Assembly (NCBI RefSeq): GCF_003144195.1
Contig: NW_020290057.1
Coordinates: 39,059 to 103,058 of the forward strand
DNA length: 64,000 nt
Direction of reading: 5' to 3'
Origin: Ceraceosorus guamensis
Lineage: Eukaryota > Basidiomycota > Exobasidiomycetes > Ceraceosorales > Ceraceosoraceae
The position numbers and the translations under genes are program-made. A model generated the notes under the pieces. The model was not told the DNA's origin. It did no database searches and worked only from the letters and a program-made list of their open reading frames with translations. Positions 46,134 to 57,852 of this stretch are shown here, in pieces (the first letter of the stretch is position 1; every line of letters begins with the position of its first letter).

Positions 46134-47651
46134 ATGGCTCCAGCATCTCGAGGCCCGTACACGCAAGGCGCGGTCGTGGGCCAAGAAGGACCGGCCATCG
46201 TCTCGTCAGATGCAGTACCGCAAGGAAGATTAGACAACGTTCCAAGTCCACCGAAGAAGGAGGGCAAGGTATCCGCAAAGGGCAGCTTTGCTGGCATAGT
46301 CAGCGGGGCAACAAAGATGGCTGTCGGTCACCCATTTGATACGGTGAGTGGTGTCGAGACAGGGCCGAGATATGTGGCTTTCTGCAACTGTGCTATTCAG
46401 GCTCATCGAGCTGAATGTAGCGATGATCTTGTCCGCTTGGTCGCAAAGATCAAAGTGAGGCTGCAATGTACGCCTTACGGCACATACAGAGGCCCTTTGG
46501 ATTGTTTCCTACAGCTGGCTCGCAAAGAGGGCCTTCGAGCGCTCTACAAAGGTGCCACACCACCTCTTGTCGGGTGGGGAATATCCGATGCGGTTTTGAT
46601 GGGAACGCTTCACAATCTGAGGTTGGCATTGCAGAGGGCGACGGACACTGGCGAAGGGACTGGAAAGAGGCTGCCTCCTTGGGGACACGCTGCTGCTGGT
46701 TTAGGGTGAGTGATGCTGCTTGACCTCTTGAGCTATCTGTGACCTAAGATCCATCTTTCTTTGTCTTTTCAATCAGCGCTGGTTGGGTCAACTCGTTCCT
46801 TACAACGCCAATCGAGCTGCTTAAAGCCAAGCTACAGATGCAGTCACAGCGGATCAGTGCGGCTTCAAAGGCTAGCGAACACGTCGCAAAAGTTCACGGC
46901 TTCACGGGGCCGATCGATTGTGCGAGGCAAGTCATTCGAGCACAAGGCCTGATGGGATTATGGGGCACTTTGCCGGCCACTCTGATGTTCAGAAGCAACT
47001 TTGCGGTCATGTTCTGCAGGTGAGGGCACCATTCAGGCTTCTCGACGTCAGATGCTTTGTGCTCAAAGCAGTCGCGACTTCGCAGCTATGACTTCTTCCA
47101 AAGGACCTTCGAATCGTGGAACGGCACCAAGTGGGAAATAGGCTCGGGTACAGCGACATTCATCAGTGGAGGGCTAGCAGCAGAGTGTTTCTGGCTGACT
47201 GCGTTTCCTGCTGACGTCATCAAGGTTCGTGAAACTCTGCGCGACGCAGAGAAGTGTCGCGACCTGACCAACCTCCTGTCTCGTGTAGAATCGCATGATG
47301 GCCGACTCTCTTGAAAATCCAAAATTCCCAACCATACGTTCGGCCTTTGTCAGCGTATGGAGCCACGCTGGTCCCAATGCCCCGCTCTACTTGCGGATAC
47401 GAACATTCTACACTGGTTTCGTTCCTTGCCTGCTGAGGGCATTCCCTACCAACGCTTCTGCTCTGCTGGCATTTGAGGCAACCATGTCTCTGCTGGGAGC
47501 CGAGAAGGTGAGTACGCGCGAGCAGAGAGTGACTTGCAACGTGCTTACGGTTAAGCCCAACCTCTCCAACCATCAGACTACTACTCAATAGACGAGTCTG
47601 CACTCGCTGCTCGATCTACACAGCTTCAGATGCACTCAATGCCTGCTATGA
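46134..47651 (+). CDS. Mitochondrial carrier family (SLC25) protein
   Basis: An inner-membrane solute carrier of 375 aa. Exons are 46134-46343, 46449-46705, 46777-47019, 47086-47224, 47289-47507 and 47592-47651, all in phase. The three-fold repeat is complete: signature 1 HPFDT|IKVRLQ (rebuilt exactly across intron 1), signature 2 TPIELLKAKLQMQ and signature 3 FPADVIKNRMM, each PX(D/E)XX(K/R). Each has the matching second-helix segment (YRGPLDCFLQLARKEGLRAL, GPIDCARQVIRAQGLMGLWG, YTGFVPCLLRAFPTNASALL). An N-terminal extension of ~55 residues precedes the first helix. The last 20-codon exon is the weakest part; reading through its intron would add a different short tail. Substrate is not assigned; the KG(A/T)PPL(V)GW loop resembles the carnitine/amino-acid clades. 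It lies at the right edge of the gene-poor island. Confidence 0.88.
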
Positions 47652-47949
47652 TTCGAGTCACCGCGTAATGATCACCCCCACCACTTGCCCTAAGCTGTAG
47701 CTCGATTGTCTGCGTGCTGCTCCTTCGTGATCATGTTCTTGGTGCGCAGCGTCTAGATTTAGATTAAAGCGGTGATGTCATTGCGAACGAGACGAGCGCG
47801 GCATGCGAGAGGATGGTACATTGCCTGTGCGCCGCATGAATGGCAGGATCGAATCAGATGCTCGTCGCAGCACCCGTACGCTAAGATACTCACAGATGAA
47901 GAGAGGAAGGCGCGGTTGCATGACACGAGATTTGGCTGTGCGGATGGGT
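47652..47949. other. Spacer between convergent carrier and COX17 genes
   Basis: About 300 bp; nothing recognised. Confidence 0.5.
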
Positions 47950-48323
47950 TCAGATCTTGAAGCCGAGTTGTGCCATGCAAGCCCTGTGCTGGGAGACGAG
48001 ATCCTCGCACTTTCGAGCCTGTTCTCCGTGCTCCTCTACCGAATGACCGTACCTCAAGAAGCAGTCATCCCTCGCCGCTTTCGTGTCCGGACATGCACAA
48101 CAGCTGCAGATGGATGAGCAAGCAGCAGATGTGGAGGAGCGAGGTCAGATCATGGCACGAGAGATCTGGTCACCCGCGCATCCGCATCAGCATCCATACC
48201 AATACCTCGCACTCACGGTTTGATGCCTTTTGGGTTCAAAGGATTGACGGCCTTTTCCGACGTCTGCGGGTTTGCCACCGTCAAGGCGGGTTGGGAGACT
48301 CCGTTGATAACACCACTGGACAT
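47950..48323 (-). CDS. COX17: COX17, copper chaperone for cytochrome c oxidase
   Basis: Carries copper in the mitochondrial intermembrane space to Sco1 and Cox11 for cytochrome oxidase assembly. Two exons, 48323-48217 and 48103-47950, give 86 aa; the donor is CC|GTGAGTGC and the acceptor TCTGCAG. The start is [14 protein letters not shown], followed by a ~25-residue variable part. The copper site [10 protein letters not shown] is rebuilt exactly across the intron. Twin CX9[12 protein letters not shown] and [11 protein letters not shown], then the family ending AQLGFKI. The spacer between the two CX9C helices ([17 protein letters not shown]) is about six residues longer than in yeast. The gene is easy to miss because neither exon is long. 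Confidence 0.9.
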
Positions 48324-49608
48324 GGCGATGAATGGTGATGCTGGGTCTGACAGACCACTGTGGCGTGCTTGGTGGTGGTGATGATGATGATCGTGGGAGC
48401 GTGCGATGCTGAGGCGGCCTTTTGCTGCGAGAAGCTGTATATGATTGGTGGATGAGGATGTGTTGGGAAGATGATGTGATGATGAACCTGCATACATGTA
48501 CTCGTGACTGTGTGTGACTTGTGGTGAAGGCGTGATCATCCTGGCAGCTTACGGTAAAGTCCGAGCATTCACCAAACGCCGAAACAAAATCGACGAGGGC
48601 ATACACATACTTTTGAAATCTGAATCGTGAATTGAAGCCACAAGAGAAAGGGAGTCAATAGTGGGACGCTATAGGATCTTGTCACGTGGCGATAGCAATT
48701 TTGGAAGGTTCAGACCGTGCGCCGACTCTTGACTCTGGACGGTGCCGCATGATCATGGATGCGGGCAACATGCCGAAAGTTTGTACGCATGGCAGGCGTA
48801 CTGCCCGACGTGACGAGGATGCAATGCGGTCCGGGCATGCGTGCCTGGAAAGGCTGATTTGCGCGCGCACATTCCATTGACCAGACTCACAATTGACGGA
48901 GAGCGCGGAGTTCATGTATGGATTGACGATTGGATGGATGGCTTTGCGCGATCAGCGGCGCTCGCTCGCTGCAGCTGGGCTTGCTGGACTGGCAAGGCTG
49001 GCTGGCTGGCTGGCTGGATGCAATGCAATGCCTGTCAAAGCTTCGTTCGCACACCAGGCGGGCACATCGATAAAGCGACCAAGGCCGCCATGCAGCAGGG
49101 GCACTCACCACATCGGTCGGCTACACGGTCAAGTCGAACAGGTGAGTTCAAAGTCGAAAGTGTAAGTCACCCAGGAGTCACAAGTCACCTATCAGAGTCT
49201 CTCCTCGACGACCATTGTGTCTCCGACAACTCTTCACCGCGACAGTCACCAGCTCGAACACCGGAACACCGACTCTGCACCTCTAGACCCTGGCACTGGC
49301 TGCGCGCGCTATCATTCCTCTCCTGACCCGCACCGGCCTTGCCGTTCGTGTTCGCAACAACATAGATCCAGTCAGGCAGAGGCAGGACCCCCCGCGCTCT
49401 CTCTCTCACCTTTTGCATCTGCCTACTTCGTCCATCCTTTCCTCGCTTCCTTCCTTTCTTTCTTTCCCTCTCTCTCCCACCTCACATCGCCTCGACGCGT
49501 CGAGGGCAGCGCAATCACGCGCCATTCGTCTGCCCTTGCCAGCGACACGCTCTCCTCCACAAACATCGATCGTGAATATCACCTTGGCCCAAATTTGGCG
49601 CACACGCC
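48324..49608. promoter_or_regulatory. Bidirectional promoter region COX17 / PMT4
   Basis: Divergent starts flank about 1.3 kb. It contains AATCGTGAATT (near 48624), a GCTGGCTGGC run (near 49000), a CT-rich stretch before PMT4 (49395-49480) and ATCGTGAATA near 49570. No gene recognised. Confidence 0.5.
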
Positions 49609-52600
49609 ATGGCTTCCCTCGGACCGACGGCGCTGTCCATGCGCTCCAGAGGCGTGGCCAATGCCAATGGCAACCTCGTCGCATCCAACGACGGCTCTTA
49701 CGCCTCCAGCTACGACTCGGTGCACGACAAAGCAGCGTCAAGACCGCCGCAACGAGCAGCTTCGTTGGCAGACAAGCGTCTAGGAGGCGCATCATCCCAT
49801 GCAGATGCTCATGCTCTCGATGCTTCCCTCGCCCTGCCCAGCACCGAGGTGCTGCTGGTAGCTGGCGTCACCTTCATCGCTTTGGTGGTCCGCACATGGC
49901 ACCTGAGCGCACCCAGCAGTGTTGTGTGAGTGCTGCTCTAGCGAGGTCGCACCGTCGCATACACTCGTGTGCACACCTCTTCTTCCTCCGCATCGCCTAG
50001 TGCTCTGTCGCTGATGTCTGATTCTCGTCCTTGTTCACTGCTTCGTCTGTTCAGATTCGATGAAGTGCACTTTGGAGGATTCGCGACGAAGTACATCAAT
50101 CAGAGATTTTTCATGGACGTGCACCCGCCCTTGGGCAAGCTCCTTTTCGCGTTTGTTGCCTGGCTAGCTGGCTTCCGCGGCGATTTCGACTTTAAAGAGA
50201 TCGGCAAGGAGTACCTCATAGGCGAAGATCACAGACCAGTGCCTTACGTGGCCATGCGCCTGCTTCCAGCCCTCATGGGCGTCGCTCTCGCTCCCTTGAG
50301 CTACTTGACGCTCCGTGCATTGTCCTTGAGAGGCACCTCCGCCTTGGTGGGGGCGATGCTCGTCACCTTCGACAATGCGCTGACCACTCAGTCGCGCCTC
50401 ATCCTCCTCGATTCGCCTTTGCTCTTCTTCACTGCCATCACGACGTTCTGCTGGGTGTCTTTCTGCATCGAGGACAAGCGTCGCACGTTTGGTCGAGAGT
50501 GGTGGGTCTGGCTCACTTTCACCGGCGCAGGTCTCGGTGCTGTTGCCAGCGTGAAGTGGGTCGGCCTCTTCACGATTGCGACCATCGGGCTCAATACCAT
50601 TTTCCAGCTTTGGGCGCACTTAGGCGACGTCCGGCAGCCCATGTCGCGAGTCGGGCAGCACTTTGCTGCGCGTGCAGCGTTGCTCATCTTCTTGCCTTTC
50701 CTGTTCTATCTCTTTACCTTTTCAATCCACCTTGCCGTTCTTAATCGTAGCGGGGAAGGCGATGCATTTATGTCGTCTGGATTTCAGCACACCCTCCGAG
50801 GCCATTCGATGCCCGACACGTACGCAGATGTCGCCCTCGGATCGACCGTCAGCATCCGGCACAAGAACACGCAAGGGGGCTACCTCCATTCTCATCTGCA
50901 CAACTACCCAGGCGGCAGCGGGCAACAGCAGATCACTCTGTACCCGCACCGAGACGAGAACAACGAATGGTACATTGTCGGTGCGCCAGGCCCAGACGAT
51001 CCCCCACCACCTGTGGATGCCGACGGAGTTCCCCTCAGCGTCGACGGACCACACGACATTGAGAGGTACAAGACTGGACAGATCGAATTTCTCAAACACG
51101 GCATGGAAGTCCGTTTGATTCACCGCAAGTCAGACAAGCGCCTTCACTCTCACGACTCGAACCGTCCTCCCATCACTGAAAGCGACTACCAGAACGAAGT
51201 CACTGGCTATGGTTTCCCAGGTTTCCTCGGTGATGCCAACGACAATTGGCACGTCGAAATTGAAAGCCATGAACCTAGTGACCCTCGGTCTCGTCGCCGC
51301 GTCCGCGCTTTGCGCTCCACCATCCGCTTCCGCCACACTTTGACCGGCTGCTATCTTTTCAGTCACAAAATTCCGCTTCCTGACTGGGGTTTCGGCCAGC
51401 AGGAGGTCACGTGCAACAAGAACCCTCAGATGAGCAACAGCTTGTGGTTCATAGAAACGAACACGCATCCTCGCATCGAAGACGGGGGCCTTTCTCCGGA
51501 GACAGCGCAAGAGCGCAGACGGCTAGGGATTGACTTGGTAAACTATCTAGCCCCGTCTTTCTGGGCTCGTTTCAAGGAGCTGCAGCGTGTCATGTGGGAG
51601 ACGAACGCTGGATTGACTGAGCGTCACGCCTACGATTCTCGTCCTTCGACCTGGCCCACGCTGCGGAGAGGAATCAACTTCTGGGCGAAGGACCACAGGC
51701 AGATTTACTTGATCGGGAATCCGCTAGTTTGGTACGGAGCGCTGGTTGCCATCCTGGTATACCTGGGCGCTCGAGCTGTCTTGATGCTCAGGGCAAAGCG
51801 AGGAAAGCGGGACTTCAATGATTGTGAGATCAATAGCCTCATTGCTTTGTCAAAACAAGAAGCTGACATCTAGCCCATGTGCCTTGCAGCCGCCATCGTC
51901 TACTATGATCAAGTTTGTGGCTTTCTCTTCACTGGCTGGGCGATGCACTACCTTCCCTTCTGGTTGATGTCTCGCCAGCTCTTCATCCACCACTACCTGC
52001 CCGCTCTCTACTTCAGCATTCTACTCGTCGCAGCTGTCTTTGACGTCCTCACCTCGTCTCTGCGCCCCCGCTTCCGCTTGCAAGTGGCCGCAGTCTTCAT
52101 TGCGCTCACGATATTTGTCTTTAGCGTCTATGCGCCAATCACCTACGCTGGAGAATGGACGGGCCGAGCTTGCGAGCGAAGTCGCCTCCAGAAGACGTGG
52201 GACTTCAATTGCAGGTGAGTCATCCTTCCGCACTGCCGCATGTACAAGCAATCTCAACGGCTGACCTCTCGGTGGCTTTCAGAGAGTTCCCCGACTCTGT
52301 CTCCAAGTATGCAGACTTTGGACCTGCAGTACACACGGTCCCTCCCACACATGCCGAGGCGATCAACATTACAGGCACCCAGAGCCTCATCGACGCCGGA
52401 CCTCAGGCAGGTTACCATGCATTTGAGCAGGCGCCACCAAAAGCATTGTCCAGTGGTTCGGGCTTGAGCGGCAGTCTTGCGCCGTCAGTCGGAGAGCCTA
52501 TCGAAGCGGCCAAGGTTGTCGATGCAGTTCCTCCTGAGCCTGCTGCAGCGGTGCCTCAAGGCACCGAAAGCGCCGTCGCGGACGATAGCAAGGCAGCTCT

Positions 52601-52817
52601 CGAGGCTTCGATCAAGGCGGCGGATGCTGCACTCAAGGTGGAGGGACTCGATCAGGAGGGTGTGGAGGCTATCGTTCTCGAAGGCACCGCCGCTGTCAAG
52701 GCAAATGCCCCGGTCGAGGCTGCTCCGGCCAGCGTCTCGGAAGCTGCAAAGCCAGATGTCAACGCACCTGGAGAGATGGGGGATCCGGTCGACATTGCGA
52801 AAGAAGAAGGCGTGTAA
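49609..52817 (+). CDS. PMT4: PMT4, protein O-mannosyltransferase
   Basis: An ER membrane enzyme that moves mannose from dolichol-phosphate-mannose to Ser/Thr of secretory proteins. Exons are 49609-49925, 50055-51823, 51890-52214 and 52283-52817 (981 aa), in phase. The N-terminal cytosolic tail (~80 residues) leads to membrane segment 1, then the catalytic loop VVFDEVHFGGFATKYI (residues ~105-120; DE are the catalytic acid pair) and MDVHPPLGKLL. The MIR domain spans ~365-575 (GSTVSIRHKN, GYLHSH, NEWYIV). C-terminal membrane segments follow, with WAMHYLPFWLMSRQLFIHHY and WDFNCR. The PMT family normally ends soon after that point; here ~175 more residues follow, Ala/Glu/Pro-rich and without membrane segments (exon 4). 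In smuts PMT4 is known to be needed for plant infection; nothing here shows the lifestyle of this species. Confidence 0.95.
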
Positions 52818-52985
52818 AAGAGCTTCCATTTGGAATGCCGCTGCGTTCGACATCCTCAAGCGAACCCAGTCGCTCGAGTGACATGCTTGAGGGCGAGAGG
52901 CCGCAAAGGACCTGCACACATACAAATACAATTTGACGAGATTCAAAGCGCTCTGTCTCAATGTTCGATACACATGATGCTTGAT

Positions 52986-54437
52986 TCAGCTTTCTGGCTG
53001 CCCTCCGTCGGTCTCCAATAGGTTTGTCCCCCTCTCTCGAGTTGCCCAGCTGACGCCATAGTGCTCGAGCAGGATCTCCAGCTCTTCCACCTCATCCAGG
53101 CCTTCGAGTCGGGACCATCTGTGGGGCGAGCACTTGCCTGCGTCAGCCTCGCCAAGACTCGCGAGCGAGCTTCTATCGAGGTTGCGACGCCGCAGACCAA
53201 GTGAGTGGTCGACTCACCTCGACCTTTCTTCGGCATTCATTTGTGCCCAAACCTGCCTGAGATTCGTGCAACCCGAGTCTACGACTTTGCTATCCCCCAA
53301 CGTGGCTGCGCCTGCTTCGAAAGCTGACAAGAATTTCTCTGCATAAGCTGTAGGCGTGGTGCATTCCTTGGCACCCTCGAGAGTCAGGCCCCTTGCTGCT
53401 AGATTGGAAAGCATGACGGAGCCAAACTTGCTGGGTTTCGGTGCTTCCCCAAGCCGATCCGAGCCGGATATGCACATGTCGTAAGACAGTGCTGAGATGT
53501 TGTTGAAGCGACGGGAGAGGAAGCTCAAGAGCGACGTGCTGTCTTGCGCTGGCAGATAGCTGAGAACGCATTCCGCCAAGATGAGAGTGGGAAGAGAGGG
53601 ATGGAGGATGGACCAGAGGGTGTGTTGAAGTGCTGCCGACTTGCTAGGATCAGCCAGCTCTCTCAGGTCGCCGGGCAGGATGGTATACGAAGCACTCCGG
53701 AGCGCTGTTCCATTGGCCTCTGCTTGGCGATGACAAGGCCGATCTTAGCTTGGACGTATCGACATGAAGTGGCACTGCTGCTCGCTGCACTCACCCACTC
53801 GCATACCTTGCAGGCTTTTGCGCAGGGGATCCGCCCTTGCGATTCGCTCCACCTTTGCGCGTGTCAATTGTGAAAAGTCTAGCTCGACGTAGTGCGCCAG
53901 GCGTGCTGAAAGAGCTTCGTCGGCCTGAAAGAGCATGGAGCATGAGACATGCAACGCGTCTTGCTACGACGTGATGGTGTACAGGGCTTTTGGACTCACA
54001 AGTATGCGGAAATAACGAGCATCGCTGCCTGCACCCAGACTGATGATCTGCTTCTTTTGATCGCCCTTCCGCAAGAAGCGTTCCACATGCTGATCGATGG
54101 TGAGGCATCTGAGCGCGGTGCCGATATTGATGATGGGAGGTCTCTTGGGAAGAGGCAGAGGTGTGCCCATGGGCAATAGGTAGTGCGAAAAGGAGCTCCT
54201 TTCCGATGAGCCCTTCCTCTCAGCAGGAAGGTAACCTGCCTGCAAAGCTGAAAGGCGCGAGATCAAAGCGTCCGAATCGGTGGAGCGAATAGACTCATCT
54301 GCTAACAAGCTGGATCGAGTGCCGGGCTGCGTTGAGCTGGAAGTGGAAGCTGAAGCTGCACTGCTGCTGTTGCTGTTGCTGTTGCTGTTGTTTGCCCCGC
54401 CCCGACGGCGAGGTGCGCCTAAGGAAAGAGAAGCCAT
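52986..54437 (-). CDS. PPM1: PPM1, leucine carboxyl methyltransferase of PP2A
   Basis: Methylates the C-terminal Leu of the PP2A catalytic subunit with S-adenosylmethionine. Exons are 54437-54000, 53924-53807, 53719-53218 and 53118-52986 (396 aa), in phase. After an Asn/Ser-rich N-terminus (~45 residues) come DSDALISRLSALQAGYL, RPPIINIGTALR, IDQHVERFLRK and the SAM-binding strand KKQIISLGAGSDARYFRIL. Then HYVELDFSQLTRAKVERI, SYTILPGDLREL, PTLILAECVLSYL and FGSVMLSNLAARGL. The C-terminal piece WSRLEGLDEVEELEILLEHY is the family's closing helix. Convergent with PMT4, stops 168 bp apart. Divergent from CLF1. Confidence 0.94.
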
Positions 54438-55226
54438 GTTGAAGCGATGGTAATCAAGGTCTTTCAGTGGTGCGGCGACGTGGAAGAGAGGCGGCGGGAT
54501 GAGCTTGGATGTGGAGTTGCGGCTGAGGTGCAGATAGCAAAGTTACAAAATGACCAGAGCGCATCACAAATTTACGCAACAAGCACAATCAAGAATCAAC
54601 GCACGAACAATATGACTAAATCATACCAAAGCCAGGGATTATAAGGATATATACCTCAGAGTGTCCAGAGTTGAATCATCAATCTTGAAGGGCACAATCT
54701 TCAATCTTGATTACCGTGGTCGTGAGTGCATGGATTTCATCAACATTCGATTTGATTGTGATGAAGATGTGCATTTGTGATGTGATTCATGATTAGTTAC
54801 ATTGGTGATTCAACATTTGATTTGTGATTTGTGATTCACAGAGCGGGCCGCGTTAACAAAACACGTGAGGCACGCTCGAGGACTTTGGGCGCAAAGGGTG
54901 TGGGTGTAACCTGCATGGCGAAACATGCGAACAATCTGAATCAAGAATCGTGAATGTGCATGGCAAGGCTATGGGCAAGGGTACAAGCAGAAGCACAAAT
55001 CCACCCTCATCCACCATCTCTTTCTTCAAGTCGTGGCAGCAAGCGCGCCTCTACTCGTTCACCAGTGGAGTTGAGTGCCCCTCATTGCGCTGTCCAAGCG
55101 CAGCTCGATTGCCCTTTGGCTTTGGTCCGCGCAACCCCCCCTCTCCCCACTTCACTCATCGACTCGCAAGAGCAGCATCATAGCCACGGCGGGACAAGCA
55201 CGCAACGCAGCCCAACGCAGCGCAAC
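54438..55226. promoter_or_regulatory. Bidirectional promoter region PPM1 / CLF1
   Basis: AT-richer DNA with GATTCATGATT, GTGATTTGTGATTCAC and AATCGTGAATG words (54780-54955). No gene recognised. Confidence 0.5.
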
Positions 55227-57852
55227 ATGTCACGCGATGAGAGAGCGCCTCGCATCAAGAACAGGGCACCAGCGCCTGTTCAGATCAGCGCTGAGCAGCT
55301 GCTTCGCGAAGCTCAAGAGAGGCAAGAAGCTCCGCTCAAACGCGCCACCCAGAGGGTAGAGGATTTGGAAGAGCTGGAAGAATATCGAGGAAGAAAGCGA
55401 GCGGGCTTTGAAGCTGATGTCAGAAAGGACAAGTCAAAGGTGAGGCGAGGGCGCGGAGGAGGAGGAGGAGGAGGAGGAGGAGTGATGACATGGTTGTGTC
55501 GCCAAGAGATCGAATGCTGAGCTGAATCACATCTCCCTCTGGCTCGCCTCAGTTCATCGCGTGGATTCGGTATGCGGAGTGGGAGGCATCCCAAGGAGAG
55601 CTGCCTCGCGCTCGTTCCGTCTTCGAGCGCGCACTGGATGTCGATCCGCGGCATCCTCAGCTTTGGTTGCGCTACGTCGATCTGGAACTCAAGTCGCGCA
55701 ACATTCAGCACGCTCGCAATCTGCTGGACCGCGCGGTATCCATCTTGCCTCGCATAGATCAATTCTGGTACAAGTATGTTCATCTCGAGGAACTGCTGTC
55801 CAACGTCGTGGGAGCCAGGCAGGTGTTTGAGAGGTGGATGGCTTGGGAACCCGATGAGAGGGCTTGGGCCGCCTACGTCGGTATGGAGGTGCGCTACAAC
55901 GAGCTGGAGAATGCTTCTGCGGTTTGGGAAAGGGCGGTGAGCGTGCACCCTGAGCCCAAGCTGTGGATCAGGTGGGCCAAATTCGAGGAAGATCGCGGGG
56001 CAATGGATCGAGCTAGGCGCGTCTTTACTATGGCTCTCGAATATTTTGGCGAGGATGAGGACAAGATGGAAAAGGCGCAGACCGTGTACACTGCATTTGC
56101 AAAGATGGAAACGAGAGCAAAGGAGATTGAGAGAGCGAGGGTCATCTACAGGTACGCACTCGAACGGCTGCCGAGAACAAAAAGCAGCGGCATCTACGCA
56201 AGCTACACGCGATTCGAGAAACAATTTGGCAATCGACAAGGCGTCGAGGATACCGTGCTCGGCAAGAGACGGATACAGTACGAGGAAGAAGTGACCAGCG
56301 GCCTGCCTGGAGCTGCTACCAACTACGACACGTGGTTCGACTACACCAGGCTAGAGGAAGATGCTTACAGGGCAATCCTCTCTGGTGGTGCAGCTCGCGA
56401 CTCGCAAGAGGCAACAAAGGCTCAATCCAGGGTGAGGGACATCTACGAGCGAGCAGTGGCCAATATCCCGCCGTCCAAAGAAAAGCGGCATTGGAGGCGG
56501 TATATCTTCTTCTGGCTAGACTACGCGCTCTTTGAAGAGGTGGACGCTCAAGACGTTGAAAGGGCGCGCGAGGTCTACAAGGCTGCTGTTGCGCTTGTGC
56601 CGCACAAGGAATTCACCTTTGCGAAGCTCTGGCTCAACTACGCCGCTTTTGAGGTGCGAAGGTTAGACCTGACAGCTGCGCGCAAGATCCTCGGCACATC
56701 GATAGGTCTGTGCCCGAAAGAGAAGCTGTTCAAGGGTTACATCGATCTCGAGATCAGTCTCAAAGAATTTGATCGAGCCAGGAAAATCTACGAGAGGTGT
56801 CTGAGTTGGGACGCTAGCAATTCGAGGACCTGGATTCGCTTTGCAGAGCTGGAAAGAAACCTTTTCGACATGGATCGAGCTCGTGGCATCTTTGAGCTCG
56901 CCACGAAGCAGCCTGAGCTGGACATGCCCGAAGTTCTTTGGAAGGCTTACATCGACTTTGAATTCGATGAGAGGCAATGGAGCGCTGTGCAAGATCTATT
57001 CGAGAGGTTGCTGCGAAAGACGAAGCACGTCAAGGTGTGGATCTCGTATGCCAACAGTTCTATTGGAGCAGCCATCGCTGAAGAGGAAGATGAGGATCAA
57101 GGGGACGAGGACGAAGGAGAGGAGGAGGTTGCCCCCAAGCAGCTGACAGAAGAACAAATTGCCGAGAGGAGAGAAAAGAGAAGGGAAGCCGCAAAGAGGA
57201 GCAGGGACACCTTTGAGCGTGCATATGCTGATTTAAAACAAAGAGGACTCAAAGAAGAGGCGAGTTGGACTCGGGAGCGTTTTGCGGTAATCTGCGAAGG
57301 ATCTTTTTGGACTGATACATGACGTCTGCCTTCGTTCAACCATCCAGAGAGTCCTGCTGTTGGAAGCCTGGAAATCTTTCGAGTCGCAGCACGGCGATTT
57401 GGACGAGGAGCTCGCGCAAGGCGCAGCAGAGAATGCAAACCTGAAAAGCGTGGAAGCGAAGATGCCTCGTGTCGTCAAGAAGAGAAGACAGACTTCGGAC
57501 GGCGAAGGTCTGGAAGAAGTGAGTATTTGCACGGTGCTATGCCAGAACTTTGTCGTGCCCTTTGCTCAAGACCTTTTCTTCTCGCCCTGCAACTTCGCAG
57601 TACTACGACATGGTCTTTCCTGACGACGACGATGGCTCATCCAGCAGCTTCAAATTGTTGCAAATGGCGCATGCGTGGAGAGCCAAGCAGCAAGCGGCCG
57701 CGGCCTTTGCAGCCGCATCCAACGGTGCTGATGCTGAGCAGACCAGGGAGGCTACTGAGGCTGGTGGTGCTTCGGCGGTGACGGAAGAAGCGAGCGTCAA
57801 GCTAGACGGCGCTCGGCAGGTGGATGCGGAGGCAGGATCGGAAGACAGCTGA
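55227..57852 (+). CDS. CLF1: CLF1/Syf3 (Crooked neck), HAT-repeat spliceosome protein
   Basis: A scaffold of the NineTeen complex, needed for spliceosome activation. Exons are 55227-55439, 55553-57259, 57348-57518 and 57601-57852 (780 aa). The start ([20 protein letters not shown], then [14 protein letters not shown]) is highly conserved. HAT repeats fill residues ~72-640 with regular W..Y..FE / ARxVFERA units, for example [47 protein letters not shown]. Then come [27 protein letters not shown] and [10 protein letters not shown], followed by an Ala/Glu-rich tail. Intron 2 is read as GC-AG (57260-57347) because it joins GLKEE to RVLLLEAW, the expected continuity; a GT-AG alternative (57287-57347) adds nine residues. 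Intron 1 has a GGA run. Convergent with BUD13, another spliceosome gene. Confidence 0.96.

Noticed and set aside
45557-46297. 246-codon minus-strand open frame
   Set aside because: It is antisense to the start of the mitochondrial carrier gene, has no recognisable motif and looks like a shadow of that gene and its leader.
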